A stretch of DNA of 64,000 nt from Myxococcota bacterium (GCA_039030075.1 JBCCEW010000002.1:62001-126000), one strand, 5' to 3'. Positions 33,272-42,608 are shown, counted from the stretch's first letter. Notes: generated by a model from the letters alone, not told the origin. Translations and numbers: made by a program.

Positions 33272-33327
33272 GCCGGCCGGGCTGCGATCGTCCGCCGCGG
33301 ATCCCGTGCCGGGGCGGGCTGCCGGAG

Positions 33328-33404
<77 letters not shown>

Positions 33405-33466
33405 AGACTCCGGAAACGGCGAGTATGACGGGTCGCGAAGGGCCCGCAAGCGGCCCCGCGACGGGC

Positions 33467-34132
33467 CTAGTTCGGAGCCGGCGCCTCGGCCGCCCGGCGC
33501 AGCGCGGCGATCGCTTCGCCGCGATCCGGGGCGCCGAAGACGGCGGTCCCCGCGACGAACACGTCCGCGCCGGCCTGGGCGGCGCGCCCGATGGTCTCGG
33601 GACCGATGCCGCCGTCGACCTCGAGGTCGACCGACAGCTTTCGCTCGTCGATCCAGCCACGCAGGGTGGCGATCTTGTCGAGCATCGAGGCGATGAACTT
33701 CTGGCCGCCGAAGCCCGGGTTCACCGTCATCACGAGCACCTGGTCGAGATCGCCGAGCACCGGCTCGACAGCGCTTGCCGGCGTCGACGGGTTGAGGACC
33801 GCACACGCGCGCGCCCCCGCTTCGCGGATCTGGGCAAGGCTGCGGTGGAGGTGCGGACAGGTCTCGACGTGGACGCCGACCGTGTGGGCGCCGGCGCGCA
33901 CGAAGTCCTCCACGTAGCGCTCGGGCTCGACGATCATCAGGTGGACGTCGAGGGGCAGATCGGTGCTGCGCTTCACCGCTTCGACGATGAACGGGCCGAT
34001 CGTGATGTTCGGGACGAAGCGCCCGTCCATGACATCGACGTGGACCCAGTCGGCCCCGCCGGCCTCGATGCTCGCGATCTCCTCGCCCAGCCGCGCGAAG
34101 TCTGCGGCCAGGATCGACGGTGCAATCTTCAC
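33467..34132 (-). CDS. rpe: Ribulose-phosphate 3-epimerase
   Basis: A 221-residue TIM-barrel enzyme that interconverts ribulose 5-phosphate and xylulose 5-phosphate in the pentose phosphate/Calvin pathways. Family landmarks in order are [37 protein letters not shown] (metal His/Asp), [15 protein letters not shown] (metal His), [16 protein letters not shown] and [13 protein letters not shown] (catalytic Asp and phosphate loop). It is the last protein gene of the priA-def-fmt-rsmB-rpe cluster, 43 bases after rsmB. Confidence 0.97.
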   Translation of the reverse strand: MKIAPSILAADFARLGEEIASIEAGGADWVHVDVMDGRFVPNITIGPFIVEAVKRSTDLPLDVHLMIVEPERYVEDFVRAGAHTVGVHVETCPHLHRSLAQIREAGARACAVLNPSTPASAVEPVLGDLDQVLVMTVNPGFGGQKFIASMLDKIATLRGWIDERKLSVDLEVDGGIGPETIGRAAQAGADVFVAGTAVFGAPDRGEAIAALRRAAEAPAPN

Positions 34133-34175
34133 GTCGACGTTCCCCCCAAATCGAATTTGCTTGCGGTGTGCTGGC

Positions 34176-35603
34176 TCAGCCGCGGCGCTCGAGGCGGACG
34201 GCGAAGAAACCGTCCGTGTCGTGACGGTGCGGCCAACACCGCAGGAACCCGTCCGAGTCCACCAGCGCGCGGACCTCGTCCGGTGCCGCCAGCGACGGCG
34301 CGATCGCGAACTCGGTCGCCTCGCGCAGGAACGCTTCGATCACGCCCTCGTTCTCCTCGGGCAGCACCGTGCAGGTACTGTAGACGAGCGCTCCCTCCGG
34401 ACCCACTGCGCGTGCGGCCTGTCGCAGCAACGCGAGCTGGACGTCGGCCAATCGCGCGGGATCGCCCGACCGGACCCGCCAGCGCGCATCCGGGTTGCGA
34501 CGGAGCGTCCCGAGCCCGGAGCAGGGGGCGTCGACCAGGACGCGCGCGAAGCCGCCCTCGGGCTTGAGCTCGCCGAGCTCGCGCGTCGCGTCGTGCTGTA
34601 CGAATTCGAGACGGCCGAGTTGCAGACGTCGTGCCGCCCGTCGGACCAGGTCGAGGCGGCGGGGATGGCGATCGAGGGCCAGGACCCGGCCGCTCTTCCC
34701 GACGCGCTCGGCGATGGCTGTGGCCTTGCCGCCGGGCGCCGCGCAGGTGTCGAGCACCTGCTCGCCGGGCTGGGGATCGAGCAGACCCACCACCAGCTGT
34801 GAGGCCTCGTCCTGGACGGTGAAGCGACCTGCCAGGAAGCTCGGCAGAGAGGAAGCATTGCCGCGCCGACCCAGCACCACGCCGTAGCGGGCGAAGTGAC
34901 AGGGTCGCGCGTCGGGGAAGGGGTCGCGCAGCTCCTCGATCAGCTCAGCCGCGTCGCCCTGGTGCGGATTCACCCGCACCGTGAGGGGCGGCAGCTCGGT
35001 GCTCGCGGCAGCCAGAGCGGCGGCTTCTTCGGGGCCGAACTGTTCCAGCCACCGGGCAGCGACCCAGCGAGGCAGGCTCTGGGTGTGCATCAGGTGACCG
35101 AGCGGATCGTTCTCCAGCGCGGGCAGCGCTTCGTCGCCATGCTTCGCGGCGAGCTTCCGCAGCACCGCGTTCACCAGGCCCGTGGCGCGCTCGGCACCCG
35201 CGGCACGCGTGCACGCGACGGTTTCGTCGACGGCCGCGCTGTTGGGCACCCGCTCGTGGAACACGATCTGATAGGCGCCCAGGCGGAGCGCCGTGGCGAC
35301 CACACCTTCGACGCGTTCGAGGGGGCGATCGAGGAAGCGACCCAGCAGGAAGTCGAGACGACCACGCCAGCGCAGCGTGCCGTACACGAGTTCGGTGACG
35401 AAGGCGCGATCCGCGACGGAGAGCTCGCTGCGGGCGAGCTGGCTGTGCAGGAGCACGTCGGCGTAGGCGCCCGCCCGCTGCACGCGTTCCAGGATCCGCA
35501 GCGCGACGAGCCGCGCCCGCGTCGGGGCGTGGTGGCCTCGGGGGTTCTCGCGCGCAGGTCGTCCGCGTCGGGGGCGTCGCCGGGGGGCGGGCTTCGACGT
35601 CAC
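34176..35603 (-). CDS. rsmB: 16S rRNA (cytosine-967 C5) methyltransferase RsmB
   Basis: A 475-residue protein with an N-terminal NusB-like domain (about 30-170: RILERVQRAGAYADVLL, VNAVLRKL) fused to a SAM methyltransferase. Motifs include CAAPGGKATAIAERVG for SAM, LVDAPCSGLGTLRRNPDARW with one active Cys, and LVYSTCTVLPEENEGV with the catalytic Cys of the TCT motif. It methylates C967 of 16S rRNA during ribosome assembly. The GTG at 35603 starts an Arg-rich tail; open sequence further upstream belongs to the antisense frame of fmt. Its place behind fmt and def is the common bacterial arrangement. Confidence 0.95.
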   Translation of the reverse strand: MTSKPAPRRRPRRGRPARENPRGHHAPTRARLVALRILERVQRAGAYADVLLHSQLARSELSVADRAFVTELVYGTLRWRGRLDFLLGRFLDRPLERVEGVVATALRLGAYQIVFHERVPNSAAVDETVACTRAAGAERATGLVNAVLRKLAAKHGDEALPALENDPLGHLMHTQSLPRWVAARWLEQFGPEEAAALAAASTELPPLTVRVNPHQGDAAELIEELRDPFPDARPCHFARYGVVLGRRGNASSLPSFLAGRFTVQDEASQLVVGLLDPQPGEQVLDTCAAPGGKATAIAERVGKSGRVLALDRHPRRLDLVRRAARRLQLGRLEFVQHDATRELGELKPEGGFARVLVDAPCSGLGTLRRNPDARWRVRSGDPARLADVQLALLRQAARAVGPEGALVYSTCTVLPEENEGVIEAFLREATEFAIAPSLAAPDEVRALVDSDGFLRCWPHRHDTDGFFAVRLERRG

Positions 35604-35691
35604 CGGGGCGTCACCGGTGCTGGCCGTTGGGAGGGGAGGGCGCGCATCGCGGCAGTCTAGCCCGCGCTCCGTCGGAAACCGGCCGACGCGT

Positions 35692-36639
35692 CTACCCGGT
35701 CGGACGGCCGCGCAGGACGGTCCCGTCTTCGATGGCCCGGCCCCGCAGAAAAGCGTCCGTGTGCAGCGGCTTTCCCCCGGCCCGTTGCAGGCGCTCGAGA
35801 CGCAGTGCGCCGTTGCCCGTGGCCACGCGCAGGACGTCGCCCTCGCGCTGGATGCGGCCGGGCGGACCCGGCAGCGCTGCGTCTTCGGGCACCGCGGCCA
35901 GGATGCGCAGGGGTGTCTCGTCGAGCCAGCAGCGCGCCCCGGGGGTCGGTGCGAGCGCCCAGATCCGGCGCGCCAACGCGCTCGCCGGCTCGTCCCAGGG
36001 GAGATCCTGGTCTTCGCTGCCGAGCTTCGGCGCTTCGGTGGCGAGGCCCGCGTCCTGCTCTTCCCACTGGTCCCGACCCGCGGCGATCCGCTCGAGCGCG
36101 GCGGCGATCGCGTCCGCCGCGAGCACCGAGAGCCGCTCGGTGAGTTCACCGCCCGTGTCGCCCGGTGCGATCGGCGTGCGCACGACGCTCTCGACGGCGC
36201 CGGCGTCCATCTCGCGCTCGACGCGCATCACCGAGATGCCGGTCTCGGCGTCGCCCGCGAGGATGGCGCGATGGATCGGAGCGGCGCCCCGGTGGCGCGG
36301 CAAGAGGCTCGCGTGGGCGTTGATCAGGTAGCCGCGGCTCGGGAGCTCGCGGATGCGCTTCGGGAGGAACTGGCCGAACGCCACGACGATGCCGAGGTCG
36401 GGCTCGGTAGCGCGCAGCGCGTCGGCCACGTCGGGTTCGCCGACGCGTTCCGGCCGCAGCAGGGGCAGCTCGCGCGCCAGGGCTTCCGCCGAGACCGGCG
36501 AGGGGTGGAGCTTTCGGCCGCGGCCCTTCGGGCGGTTCGGCTGGCTCACCACCGTGACCACCTGGTGGTCGGGGTGCTCGGCAAGGCGCACGAGGGTCGG
36601 AACCGCGAAGTCCGGCGTCCCGAAGAAGAGCAGTCTCAT
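35692..36639 (-). CDS. fmt: Methionyl-tRNA formyltransferase
   Basis: Fmt formylates initiator Met-tRNA using 10-formyl-THF. The 315-residue protein starts MRLLFFGTPDFAVPTLVRL and carries the catalytic block YLINAHASLLPRHRGAAPIH (Asn, His). It also has TGISVMRVEREMDAG with the catalytic Asp region, and a C-terminal OB-like domain starting near WALAPTPGARC. It is 27 bases downstream of def and 88 bases before rsmB. A second, distinct formyltransferase-fold protein is at 56.0 kb. Confidence 0.96.
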   Translation of the reverse strand: MRLLFFGTPDFAVPTLVRLAEHPDHQVVTVVSQPNRPKGRGRKLHPSPVSAEALARELPLLRPERVGEPDVADALRATEPDLGIVVAFGQFLPKRIRELPSRGYLINAHASLLPRHRGAAPIHRAILAGDAETGISVMRVEREMDAGAVESVVRTPIAPGDTGGELTERLSVLAADAIAAALERIAAGRDQWEEQDAGLATEAPKLGSEDQDLPWDEPASALARRIWALAPTPGARCWLDETPLRILAAVPEDAALPGPPGRIQREGDVLRVATGNGALRLERLQRAGGKPLHTDAFLRGRAIEDGTVLRGRPTG

Positions 36640-36666
36640 GGGGTCCGCACCCCGCGGCGACGCGGG

Positions 36667-37206
36667 CTAGCTCGCTTCTTCGGGAAGCTCTTCGCCGTCG
36701 CGCTTCATCTGCTTCTTGCGCTTGAGGACGTAGCGCGAGCGCTTGAGGCGACTGATGCGGTCGATGAAGAGCACGCCGTCGAGGTGGTCGATCTCGTGCT
36801 GGAAGCACACGGCCTGGAGGCCTTCGGCCCGGATCTCGAGTTCCTTGCCGTCGAGGTCCTGAGCGCGCAGCAGGATCTGCTCGGCGCGCTCCACCTCGGC
36901 CTCGAAGTCCGGCACGGAGAGGCATCCCTCGTTCCAGAGGACCTTGCCCTCGGGTTCGGAGAGCTCGGGATTGACCAGGATCAGCGGGCTCCGCTCCGAC
37001 TCCTCGTCCGTCCACTCCGTGTCGACCACGACCAGGCGGACGGCTTCACCCACCTGGGGCGCGGCGAGGCCGATGCCGGGCTCGTCGTACATCACTTCGC
37101 ACATGTCACGGGCCAACTCGCGCAGCTCGTCGGTGATCGTCTCGATCGGCTGCGAGACCTGGCGCAGGCGTTTGTCGGGAAACTTGAGGACGGGTCGAAG
37201 GGCCAT
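36667..37206 (-). CDS. def: Peptide deformylase
   Basis: A 179-residue deformylase that removes the N-formyl group from nascent proteins. All three metal-site motifs are intact: PGIGLAAPQVG, NEGCLSVPD and CFQHEIDHLDGVLF. The C terminus is a basic tail (RSRYVLKRKKQMKR) followed by an acidic end. ATG 37206 (MALRPVLKFPDKRL) matches the family start; the open sequence upstream is the gap before priA. It is immediately followed by fmt, its functional partner. Confidence 0.97.
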   Translation of the reverse strand: MALRPVLKFPDKRLRQVSQPIETITDELRELARDMCEVMYDEPGIGLAAPQVGEAVRLVVVDTEWTDEESERSPLILVNPELSEPEGKVLWNEGCLSVPDFEAEVERAEQILLRAQDLDGKELEIRAEGLQAVCFQHEIDHLDGVLFIDRISRLKRSRYVLKRKKQMKRDGEELPEEAS

Positions 37207-37288
37207 GGCGACGTGTGGCGGGAAGGCGCGCGTCACACTGGTGCGTGCAGCCGCGTCGAAACCCCCGCGGCGCCGAACATACCCGAAT

Positions 37289-39718
37289 TCAGAGCATGCT
37301 CCAGGGACGCACGTCCACCGCGGCCTGGATGCCATCCTTCAGTCGCGTCGATGCATCGCGCGCCAGCAGGGCGGCCGCTCGTACCTCCGCGTCTTCGCCC
37401 TTCAGCAGAATCTGCCAGCGATAGCGACCGCGCAGGCGCGGTAGCGGCGCGGGCGCCGGGCCCAGCACGTCGCAGCCCGGGACCTCGCGGCGCAGCCGTT
37501 CGGAGAGCTGCTGGGCCTGGGCCGTGGTGTCCACCAGCGACTCGCCGTGCAGCAGCACGTGGGCCAGGCGGCCGACCGGCGGGAAGCCGAGCGAGGTGCG
37601 GTGCGCCAGCTCCTGGGCGTAGAACTTCTCGTAGTCGTGCTCGCGCACCGGGGCGACGGCGTAGTGGTTGGGAACGAAGGTCTGGAGGATGACGCGGCCC
37701 GGTGCGCGATCGCGGCCGGCCCGGCCCGCCACCTGGGTCAGCAGCTGGAAGGTGCGCTCCGCCGCGCGGAAGTCGGGCAGATGCAGGCCGACATCCGCGG
37801 CGACCACGCCGACCAGTCGGACGCCCGGGAAGTCGTGCCCCTTCGCGACCATCTGGGTGCCGATCAAGACGTCGATCGCTTCCGCCCGCAGGTCGTGCAG
37901 GATGCGCTCGGTCGCACCCCGGCGCTGGGCGATGTCGCGATCGAGCCGCGCGATGCGGGCGTGCGGGAACAGGGTGCGCACCTCTTCTTCCAGCCGTTCG
38001 GTGCCCAGACCGAGGAGCGCCGTGTCGGGCGTGCCGCAGCCGCCGCAGCGCTCGGGCGGCGGCCGCTGGTGGTCGCAGTAGTGGCAGCGCAGGGCGCCCT
38101 CGCTGGCGTGGTAGACGAGGGCGACGTCGCAGTCTTCGCAGCGCTCGGCGTGGCCGCAGTCGAAGCAGAAGATGCGCGTCGAGAAACCGCGCCGGTTGAG
38201 GAAGAGAATGGACTGGCCGCCCTGGGCCAGGGTCTCGTTCAAGGCGGCGCGCAGGCGCCGCGACAGGATCACCTTCCGACCGCGCGGCGCTTGCGCTTTC
38301 TCATCGGCGAGATCCACCAGTTCCACCGAGGGGAGCGGCCGCCCACCGATGCGGTGGGCGAGCACCAGCCGCTGGATCTCGCCGCGTTCGGCGGCGTAGC
38401 GGGTCTCGAGCGCCGGGGTGGCCGAGCCCAGGATGACCGGGCAACCCGCCGCAGCCGCCCGTCGCTGGGCCAGCTCGCGCGCGTGGTACCGGAAGCCTTC
38501 GTCGTTCTTGTAGGCGCCGTCGTGCTCCTCATCGAGGACGATCACCCCCAACCGCTCCAGGGGAGCGAAGAGCGCCGAGCGCGCTCCCACGGCGATCGGC
38601 GTGTCTCCCCCCCGCAGGCGCTGCCACTGCTCCACTCGCTCGCCCGGGCGCAGGCCGCTGTGGAGCACCGCGAGTCGGTCGCCGAAGCGCGAGCGGAGTC
38701 GCGCCAGGATCTGATGGGTGAGCGTGATCTCCGGAACGAGCACGAGGGCCTGGCGCCCGGTTTCCAGCGCGGTCGCCACCGCCCGGAGGTAGACCTCGGT
38801 CTTGCCGCTGCCCGTCACGCCGTGGAGCAGGAACGAGGTGGGCGCGCGGTCGCGGATGGCCGCTTCGATCGGCTGCAGGGCGCGCGCCTGGTCGGCCGTG
38901 AGCTCGACCTGGGCGGCGTCCTCGAGCGGAGTTCCGAGCACGTCGCGGGGGGTGTCGCGCTCGTCGGTCACGACGAATCCGCGCTCCACCAGCGCGCGCA
39001 GCGGGGCGGCCGGCAGCGTCCGGGTCGGGAGCGGCGATTCCTCGGCCAGCCGTTCGAGGGTCTCGAGCTGTCGGGGCGCGCGTCCGAGCTGGGCGCGCAT
39101 CGCCGCAAGATCGGCGCCGGGCGTGATGGCGGCGATGCGTTCGCGCGCCACGCGGGCGGTCGGGCCCCGTTCGATCTCCTGAGAGCGCACCCAGCCGTCG
39201 CGCGAGAGCGCATCCAGGGTTGGGACGGTCTGTGCGCCTCCCTGGGCGCGCAGCTGGGCGGCGGTGCGCGGAGCCCGCGCCAACGCCTCGAGGATCGCGC
39301 GCACCGCACCGCGCGCGGCGCCACTCTCCGCCGCGTGCCGGCCGCGTGGCGTCAGTGCGTAGCCCTTGCGGATCACGGGTGCGGAGCCCGCGGGCAACGC
39401 GGTCGCCAACGCGATGCCGATCGGACACAACACGTCGTCCGCCGTATCGCGCAACACCGTGAGCAGGGCGGGCGACAGCACGGGTGCGGAGTCGACCACG
39501 GCCTCGATGGGCCGCAACCTGCCCTCGAAGTGCGGAGCGCTTGCGCGTTCGACGACGACGCCGACGAGTGCGCGACCTCCGAAGCGGACACGAACTCGCA
39601 TGCCCGGTTCGATTTTCGCTGCAATGGTCGCCGGGATGGTGTACTCGAAGAGTTCGTCCACCGGCACCGGCAGCGCCACACGCGCAACGCGGCTGGCAGC
39701 GAACAGGTCTTCGGGCAT
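37289..39718 (-). CDS. priA: Primosomal replication restart helicase PriA
   Basis: An 809-residue superfamily 2 helicase that reloads the replisome at stalled forks. It has an N-terminal 3'-binding domain (VALPVPVDELFEYTIP), a winged-helix region, Walker A GVTGSGKTEVYLR, the DEEHD box and GSATPALETR. Two zinc knuckles are formed by CFDCGHAERCEDCDVALVYH and LRCHYCDHQRPPPERCGGCG. The later helicase motif GTQMVAKGHDFPGVRLVG is present. ATG 39718 follows an in-frame GTG at 39721; either could be used. It starts the priA-def-fmt-rsmB-rpe run and is divergent from the spermidine-synthase-like gene. Confidence 0.97.
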   Translation of the reverse strand: MPEDLFAASRVARVALPVPVDELFEYTIPATIAAKIEPGMRVRVRFGGRALVGVVVERASAPHFEGRLRPIEAVVDSAPVLSPALLTVLRDTADDVLCPIGIALATALPAGSAPVIRKGYALTPRGRHAAESGAARGAVRAILEALARAPRTAAQLRAQGGAQTVPTLDALSRDGWVRSQEIERGPTARVARERIAAITPGADLAAMRAQLGRAPRQLETLERLAEESPLPTRTLPAAPLRALVERGFVVTDERDTPRDVLGTPLEDAAQVELTADQARALQPIEAAIRDRAPTSFLLHGVTGSGKTEVYLRAVATALETGRQALVLVPEITLTHQILARLRSRFGDRLAVLHSGLRPGERVEQWQRLRGGDTPIAVGARSALFAPLERLGVIVLDEEHDGAYKNDEGFRYHARELAQRRAAAAGCPVILGSATPALETRYAAERGEIQRLVLAHRIGGRPLPSVELVDLADEKAQAPRGRKVILSRRLRAALNETLAQGGQSILFLNRRGFSTRIFCFDCGHAERCEDCDVALVYHASEGALRCHYCDHQRPPPERCGGCGTPDTALLGLGTERLEEEVRTLFPHARIARLDRDIAQRRGATERILHDLRAEAIDVLIGTQMVAKGHDFPGVRLVGVVAADVGLHLPDFRAAERTFQLLTQVAGRAGRDRAPGRVILQTFVPNHYAVAPVREHDYEKFYAQELAHRTSLGFPPVGRLAHVLLHGESLVDTTAQAQQLSERLRREVPGCDVLGPAPAPLPRLRGRYRWQILLKGEDAEVRAAALLARDASTRLKDGIQAAVDVRPWSML

Positions 39719-39786
39719 CACCGGATTGTATGCGTCGCCACGTCGGTGGCGAGTGGGTGCGCGCAGCGGCGCGTCGTGAGAGGGTC

Positions 39787-40497
39787 ATGAGAACGTCGGC
39801 GGGGTCGTTCGGGACGGGTCGGGTGTCGGTGCAGCGGCGGCGGGGATCCCTGTCGCTGCGCGTCGACGGGACCTACGCGTCCTCCTATCAGCCGGGCAGC
39901 GCCCTGACCGGGTCCGTCTGGGATGCGCTCGCGGCGCCCCTGGCCTGGTTGCCCCGGGACCGGCGTCGCTCGGTGCTGATCCTCGGCCTGGGCGGCGGCA
40001 GCGCGGCCCGGCTAGCCCGGGAGCTCGCGCCCAAGGCGCGCATCGTCGGAGTCGAGGCCAGCGGAGAGGTGATCAAGGCCGCGCGCCGCTGGTTCGAGCT
40101 CGACGCGCTCGACGTCCAGGTGGTCCACGGCTGCGCCCGCCAGTACCTGCGGCGCTGTCGCGCCCGCTTCGATCTGGTGATCGAAGACGTCTTCGTCGGG
40201 CGGGGGCGTTCCGTCCACAAGCCCGACTGGCTGCCCGACCCGGGCCTGGTGGCGGCCTCGCGCCGCGTGAATCCAGGGGGCCTGCTGGTGAGTAACTCGA
40301 TCGACGAGACCGCCGAGGTCGCGGCCACCGTGCGCTCGCTCTACCCGTCGAGCGTGCGCATCGCCGTCGAGGACTACGACAACACCATCCTCGTCGGGGG
40401 GCCGGGTCCCTTGGACGCGCGGGGCCTGCGCATGGCCACGGCGGCGCACCCGCTGCTGCGGCAGACGCTGCCGAAGCTGCGCTTTCGCCGCGGCTAG
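39787..40497 (+). CDS. Spermidine synthase-like methyltransferase-fold protein
   Basis: A 236-residue Rossmann protein with the SAM/dcSAM-binding motif VLILGLGGGSAARLARELAP, the acidic strand end RIVGVEAS and DLVIEDVFVG, where spermidine synthases have a catalytic Asp. It lacks the full N-terminal beta-strand domain of SpeE, so it belongs to the short SpeE-like group whose reaction is generally unknown. The ATG at 39787 gives a short basic N terminus; earlier in-frame sequence overlaps priA antisense. It is divergent from priA (68 bases) and convergent with mglA (59 bases). Confidence 0.78.
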   Translation: MRTSAGSFGTGRVSVQRRRGSLSLRVDGTYASSYQPGSALTGSVWDALAAPLAWLPRDRRRSVLILGLGGGSAARLARELAPKARIVGVEASGEVIKAARRWFELDALDVQVVHGCARQYLRRCRARFDLVIEDVFVGRGRSVHKPDWLPDPGLVAASRRVNPGGLLVSNSIDETAEVAATVRSLYPSSVRIAVEDYDNTILVGGPGPLDARGLRMATAAHPLLRQTLPKLRFRRG

Positions 40498-40556
40498 CGC
40501 GGTTTCGGGGCGACGGGAGAAGGTGGATCCGGCGGGAGACGGGGCCGAAGCCGCGT

Positions 40557-41147
40557 CTAGCCGCTCATCTGCTTGATGTCGCGCAGCACGCTGCGCGCCA
40601 CCGCCTTCAGCGTCTCGAAGACGCCCGAGCCCGTCGTCGCGCTGGCCTCGAACTCGGGCAGCCCGCGCGTGTTGAGCAGGGCCCGCATCTCCTCGACGGG
40701 CGCGGCGTTCGGCAGGTCGCGCTTGTTGTACTGGATGACGCAGGGCGTGTCCTCGAGGCTGGTTCCCTGCTCGGCGAGGTTCACCCGCAGGTTCTCGAGG
40801 CTCTCGACGTTCGCTTCCATCCGCTCGATCTGGCTGTCGGCGACGAACACCACGCCGTCGACGCCCTTCAGGATGAGCTTTCGGCTGGCGTCGTAGAAGA
40901 CCTGCCCGGGCACCGTGTAGAGGTGGAAGCGGGTCTTGAATCCGCGGATCTCGCCCAGGGCCAGCGGCAGGAAGTCGAAGAAGAGCGTGCGCTCGGTCTC
41001 CGTGGCCAGGGAGATCATCTTCCCCTTCAGATCGGGGTTCGTCTTGGTGTAGATCCACTGCAGGTTGGTCGTCTTCCCGCAGAGGCCGGGACCGTAGTAG
41101 ACGATCTTGCAGTTGATCTCGCGCGACGAGTAATTGATGAAGGACAT
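40557..41147 (-). CDS. mglA: MglA-family Ras-like GTPase
   Basis: A 196-residue small GTPase closely resembling Myxococcus MglA. It starts [19 protein letters not shown], has the P-loop [10 protein letters not shown], the [17 protein letters not shown] switch region, the [10 protein letters not shown] strand and the QYNKRDLP guanine-binding motif. MglA sets cell polarity and drives gliding or type IV pili motility in myxobacteria; other bacteria use homologues for polar localisation. It lies 51 bases downstream of its likely GTPase-activating partner mglB on the same strand. No motility genes are otherwise seen in the window. Confidence 0.92.
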   Translation of the reverse strand: MSFINYSSREINCKIVYYGPGLCGKTTNLQWIYTKTNPDLKGKMISLATETERTLFFDFLPLALGEIRGFKTRFHLYTVPGQVFYDASRKLILKGVDGVVFVADSQIERMEANVESLENLRVNLAEQGTSLEDTPCVIQYNKRDLPNAAPVEEMRALLNTRGLPEFEASATTGSGVFETLKAVARSVLRDIKQMSG

Positions 41148-41198
41148 AACGTGGGGTTCAGCTCGCGACAGCGTTGGGAGCGGCGGGGGGAGGAACGC

Positions 41199-41684
41199 TC
41201 ACGAAAAAAGATTGTCGATATCGTCGTCCGTGATCTCGGAGAAGGGAGTCGCCCCTTTGGCCGCCTCCTGCTCCGAGCGCTTCTGGATCTCTTCGAAGAC
41301 CTTCGCGAGCTCCGCGCCGGCTTTCTTCACGCGCAGACGCACGAGACCCAGAGAGCTGCGGTCGTCGAAGATCACGACCAGGATGATGCGCTGGGAAACC
41401 AGCGTGATGTGCAGGTTGTCGCGCTGACCCTGGTGGAAGTGGACCGGGAAGTCCTCTTCGCCCACGAGCTTCGCGAGACCGCCGGTCGCCGCGATGCAGC
41501 CCGCCGTGAGCGAGGCCAGGCTGGTGGTGTCGATGCCGCGCATCTCGCCGGCTTCGCCGATCAGCTGGCCGTTGCGATCCACCACGAAGACGCCCTTCGC
41601 GTTGGCGTCGCGCACGAGTTTCTGCACGATCGCCAGAATCCGGCGAAAGTCTTCGTCGTACATCACGAGCTGTGCGTCGTGCAT
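41199..41684 (-). CDS. mglB: MglB-like Roadblock/LC7 protein
   Basis: A 161-residue Roadblock/LC7 domain protein: MYDEDFRRILAIVQKLVRDAN, GVFVVDRNGQLIGEAGE, TSLASLTAGCIAATGGLAKL and HITLVSQRIILVVIFDD follow the fold. A C-terminal extension ends in an acidic tail (EITDDDIDNLFS). MglB dimers stimulate MglA GTP hydrolysis and position it at the cell pole. ATG 41684 was chosen with GAGG nine bases upstream; an earlier start would add 23 Arg-rich residues. It is directly upstream of mglA. The short inverted-repeat element lies about 170 bases upstream. Confidence 0.88.
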   Translation of the reverse strand: MHDAQLVMYDEDFRRILAIVQKLVRDANAKGVFVVDRNGQLIGEAGEMRGIDTTSLASLTAGCIAATGGLAKLVGEEDFPVHFHQGQRDNLHITLVSQRIILVVIFDDRSSLGLVRLRVKKAGAELAKVFEEIQKRSEQEAAKGATPFSEITDDDIDNLFS

Positions 41685-41850
41685 TCGCAAATGCCTCGGT
41701 AACCGCCTGGGATCAAAGCGTTTTACCTGTGAGCAGGGTAACGCTCGCTCCACTCCGGTGGCAACTCGCCACGAGTCCCGTCTCGGCTCCCCGCAGGTCC
41801 ATCTTGAGCCCCCAAATGCCCACCCGCACCCGCAGAAAGCGCGGCTGGGC

Positions 41851-42014
41851 TAGAGGGCACCTCATCAACCCCTCGGTCGCCAGGCGCCCGCCTTCGACCC
41901 GATCTCATCGTTGCGAAATCTCGCCGTAGCGACGGCTATGCCTGCGATTTCGTGCCTCGATCTCGGGCCGAATTCGGGCCCCTGACTCGGTCGGGGTTCA
42001 TGAGGTGCCCTCTA
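41851..42014. mobile_element. 164-bp MITE-like element with 22-bp terminal inverted repeats
   Basis: Positions 41851-41872 (beginning TAGAGGGCACC) and 41993-42014 are inverted copies of a 22-base sequence differing at one base. The interior (41885-about 41990) is one copy of a hairpin repeat also found at 60163-60268. The right terminal repeat contains the TAG stop codon of recR (42014-42012). No coding frame, transposase or clear target duplication is visible. The structure fits a miniature inverted-repeat element or a large mRNA hairpin after recR. It sits between recR and mglB, both minus strand. Confidence 0.6.
41885..41990 (+). repeat. Dispersed hairpin repeat, copy A
   Basis: This stretch aligns without gaps to 60163-60268 at roughly three quarters identity (counted by eye). 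Fully conserved blocks include CGCCCG, TTCGAC, CGATCTC, CGTTGCGAAA and CTCGCCGTAGC. It folds into an imperfect hairpin: CGAAATC pairs with GATTTCG, and GTAGC pairs with GCTAT around a small loop. Confidence 0.65.
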
Positions 42015-42608
42015 AAGCGGCCGTCGGTTCTCGATCGACATCCCGACGGTCACATGATCCGCATACTCGAGGTCGCCGCCCAGGGGCATGCCGAACGCGA
42101 TGCGCGACAGCCGGACCCCGGTGGGGCGCAGCGCCTCGATCAGATAGTGGGCCGTCGCGTCACCCTCGGCGTTCGGGTTCGTCGCGAGCAGCACTTCCTC
42201 GATGTCACCGGCCTCGATGCGCTTCAGGAGCTCGGCGATCCGCAGCTCGTCGGGGCCGACGCCGTCGATCGGCGCGAATGCGCCGCCGAGCACGTGGTAG
42301 CGGCCTCGGAAGCGGCCGCTCCGCTCGACGGCGGCGAGGTCGGCGGGCTCCTCCACCACGCACAGCAGGGTGGTCTCGCGGCGCGGGTCGCGGCAGATCT
42401 CGCAGGGCGAGTCGTCCGTGAGGTCGAAGCAGTGCTCGCAGAGGACGATGTCCTGCTGGAGTCGCGCGATCGCCTCGGCCAGCTCGCGCACACTCGCCTC
42501 GGGGGCACCCAGCAGGTAGAAGGCCAGGCGGGTGGCGCTCTTCTCGCCGATGCCGGGCAGTCGTTTCAGGCTCGCCACCAGGCGATCGATCGGCGGGGCG
42601 CTACGCAT
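42012..42608 (-). CDS. recR: Recombination mediator RecR
   Basis: A 198-residue recombination mediator that works with RecF/RecO in gap repair. It has the N-terminal helix-hairpin-helix (LKRLPGIGEKSATRLAFYLL), the four-Cys zinc finger CEHCFDLTDDSPCEICRD and the TOPRIM core (LLCVVEEPADLAAVERSG, YHVLGGAFAPIDGVGPDEL). It ends SIENRRPL, with its stop inside the terminal inverted repeat of the adjacent element. It is the third gene of the dnaX-ybaB-recR set, 27 bases after ybaB. Confidence 0.96.
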   Translation of the reverse strand: MRSAPPIDRLVASLKRLPGIGEKSATRLAFYLLGAPEASVRELAEAIARLQQDIVLCEHCFDLTDDSPCEICRDPRRETTLLCVVEEPADLAAVERSGRFRGRYHVLGGAFAPIDGVGPDELRIAELLKRIEAGDIEEVLLATNPNAEGDATAHYLIEALRPTGVRLSRIAFGMPLGGDLEYADHVTVGMSIENRRPL

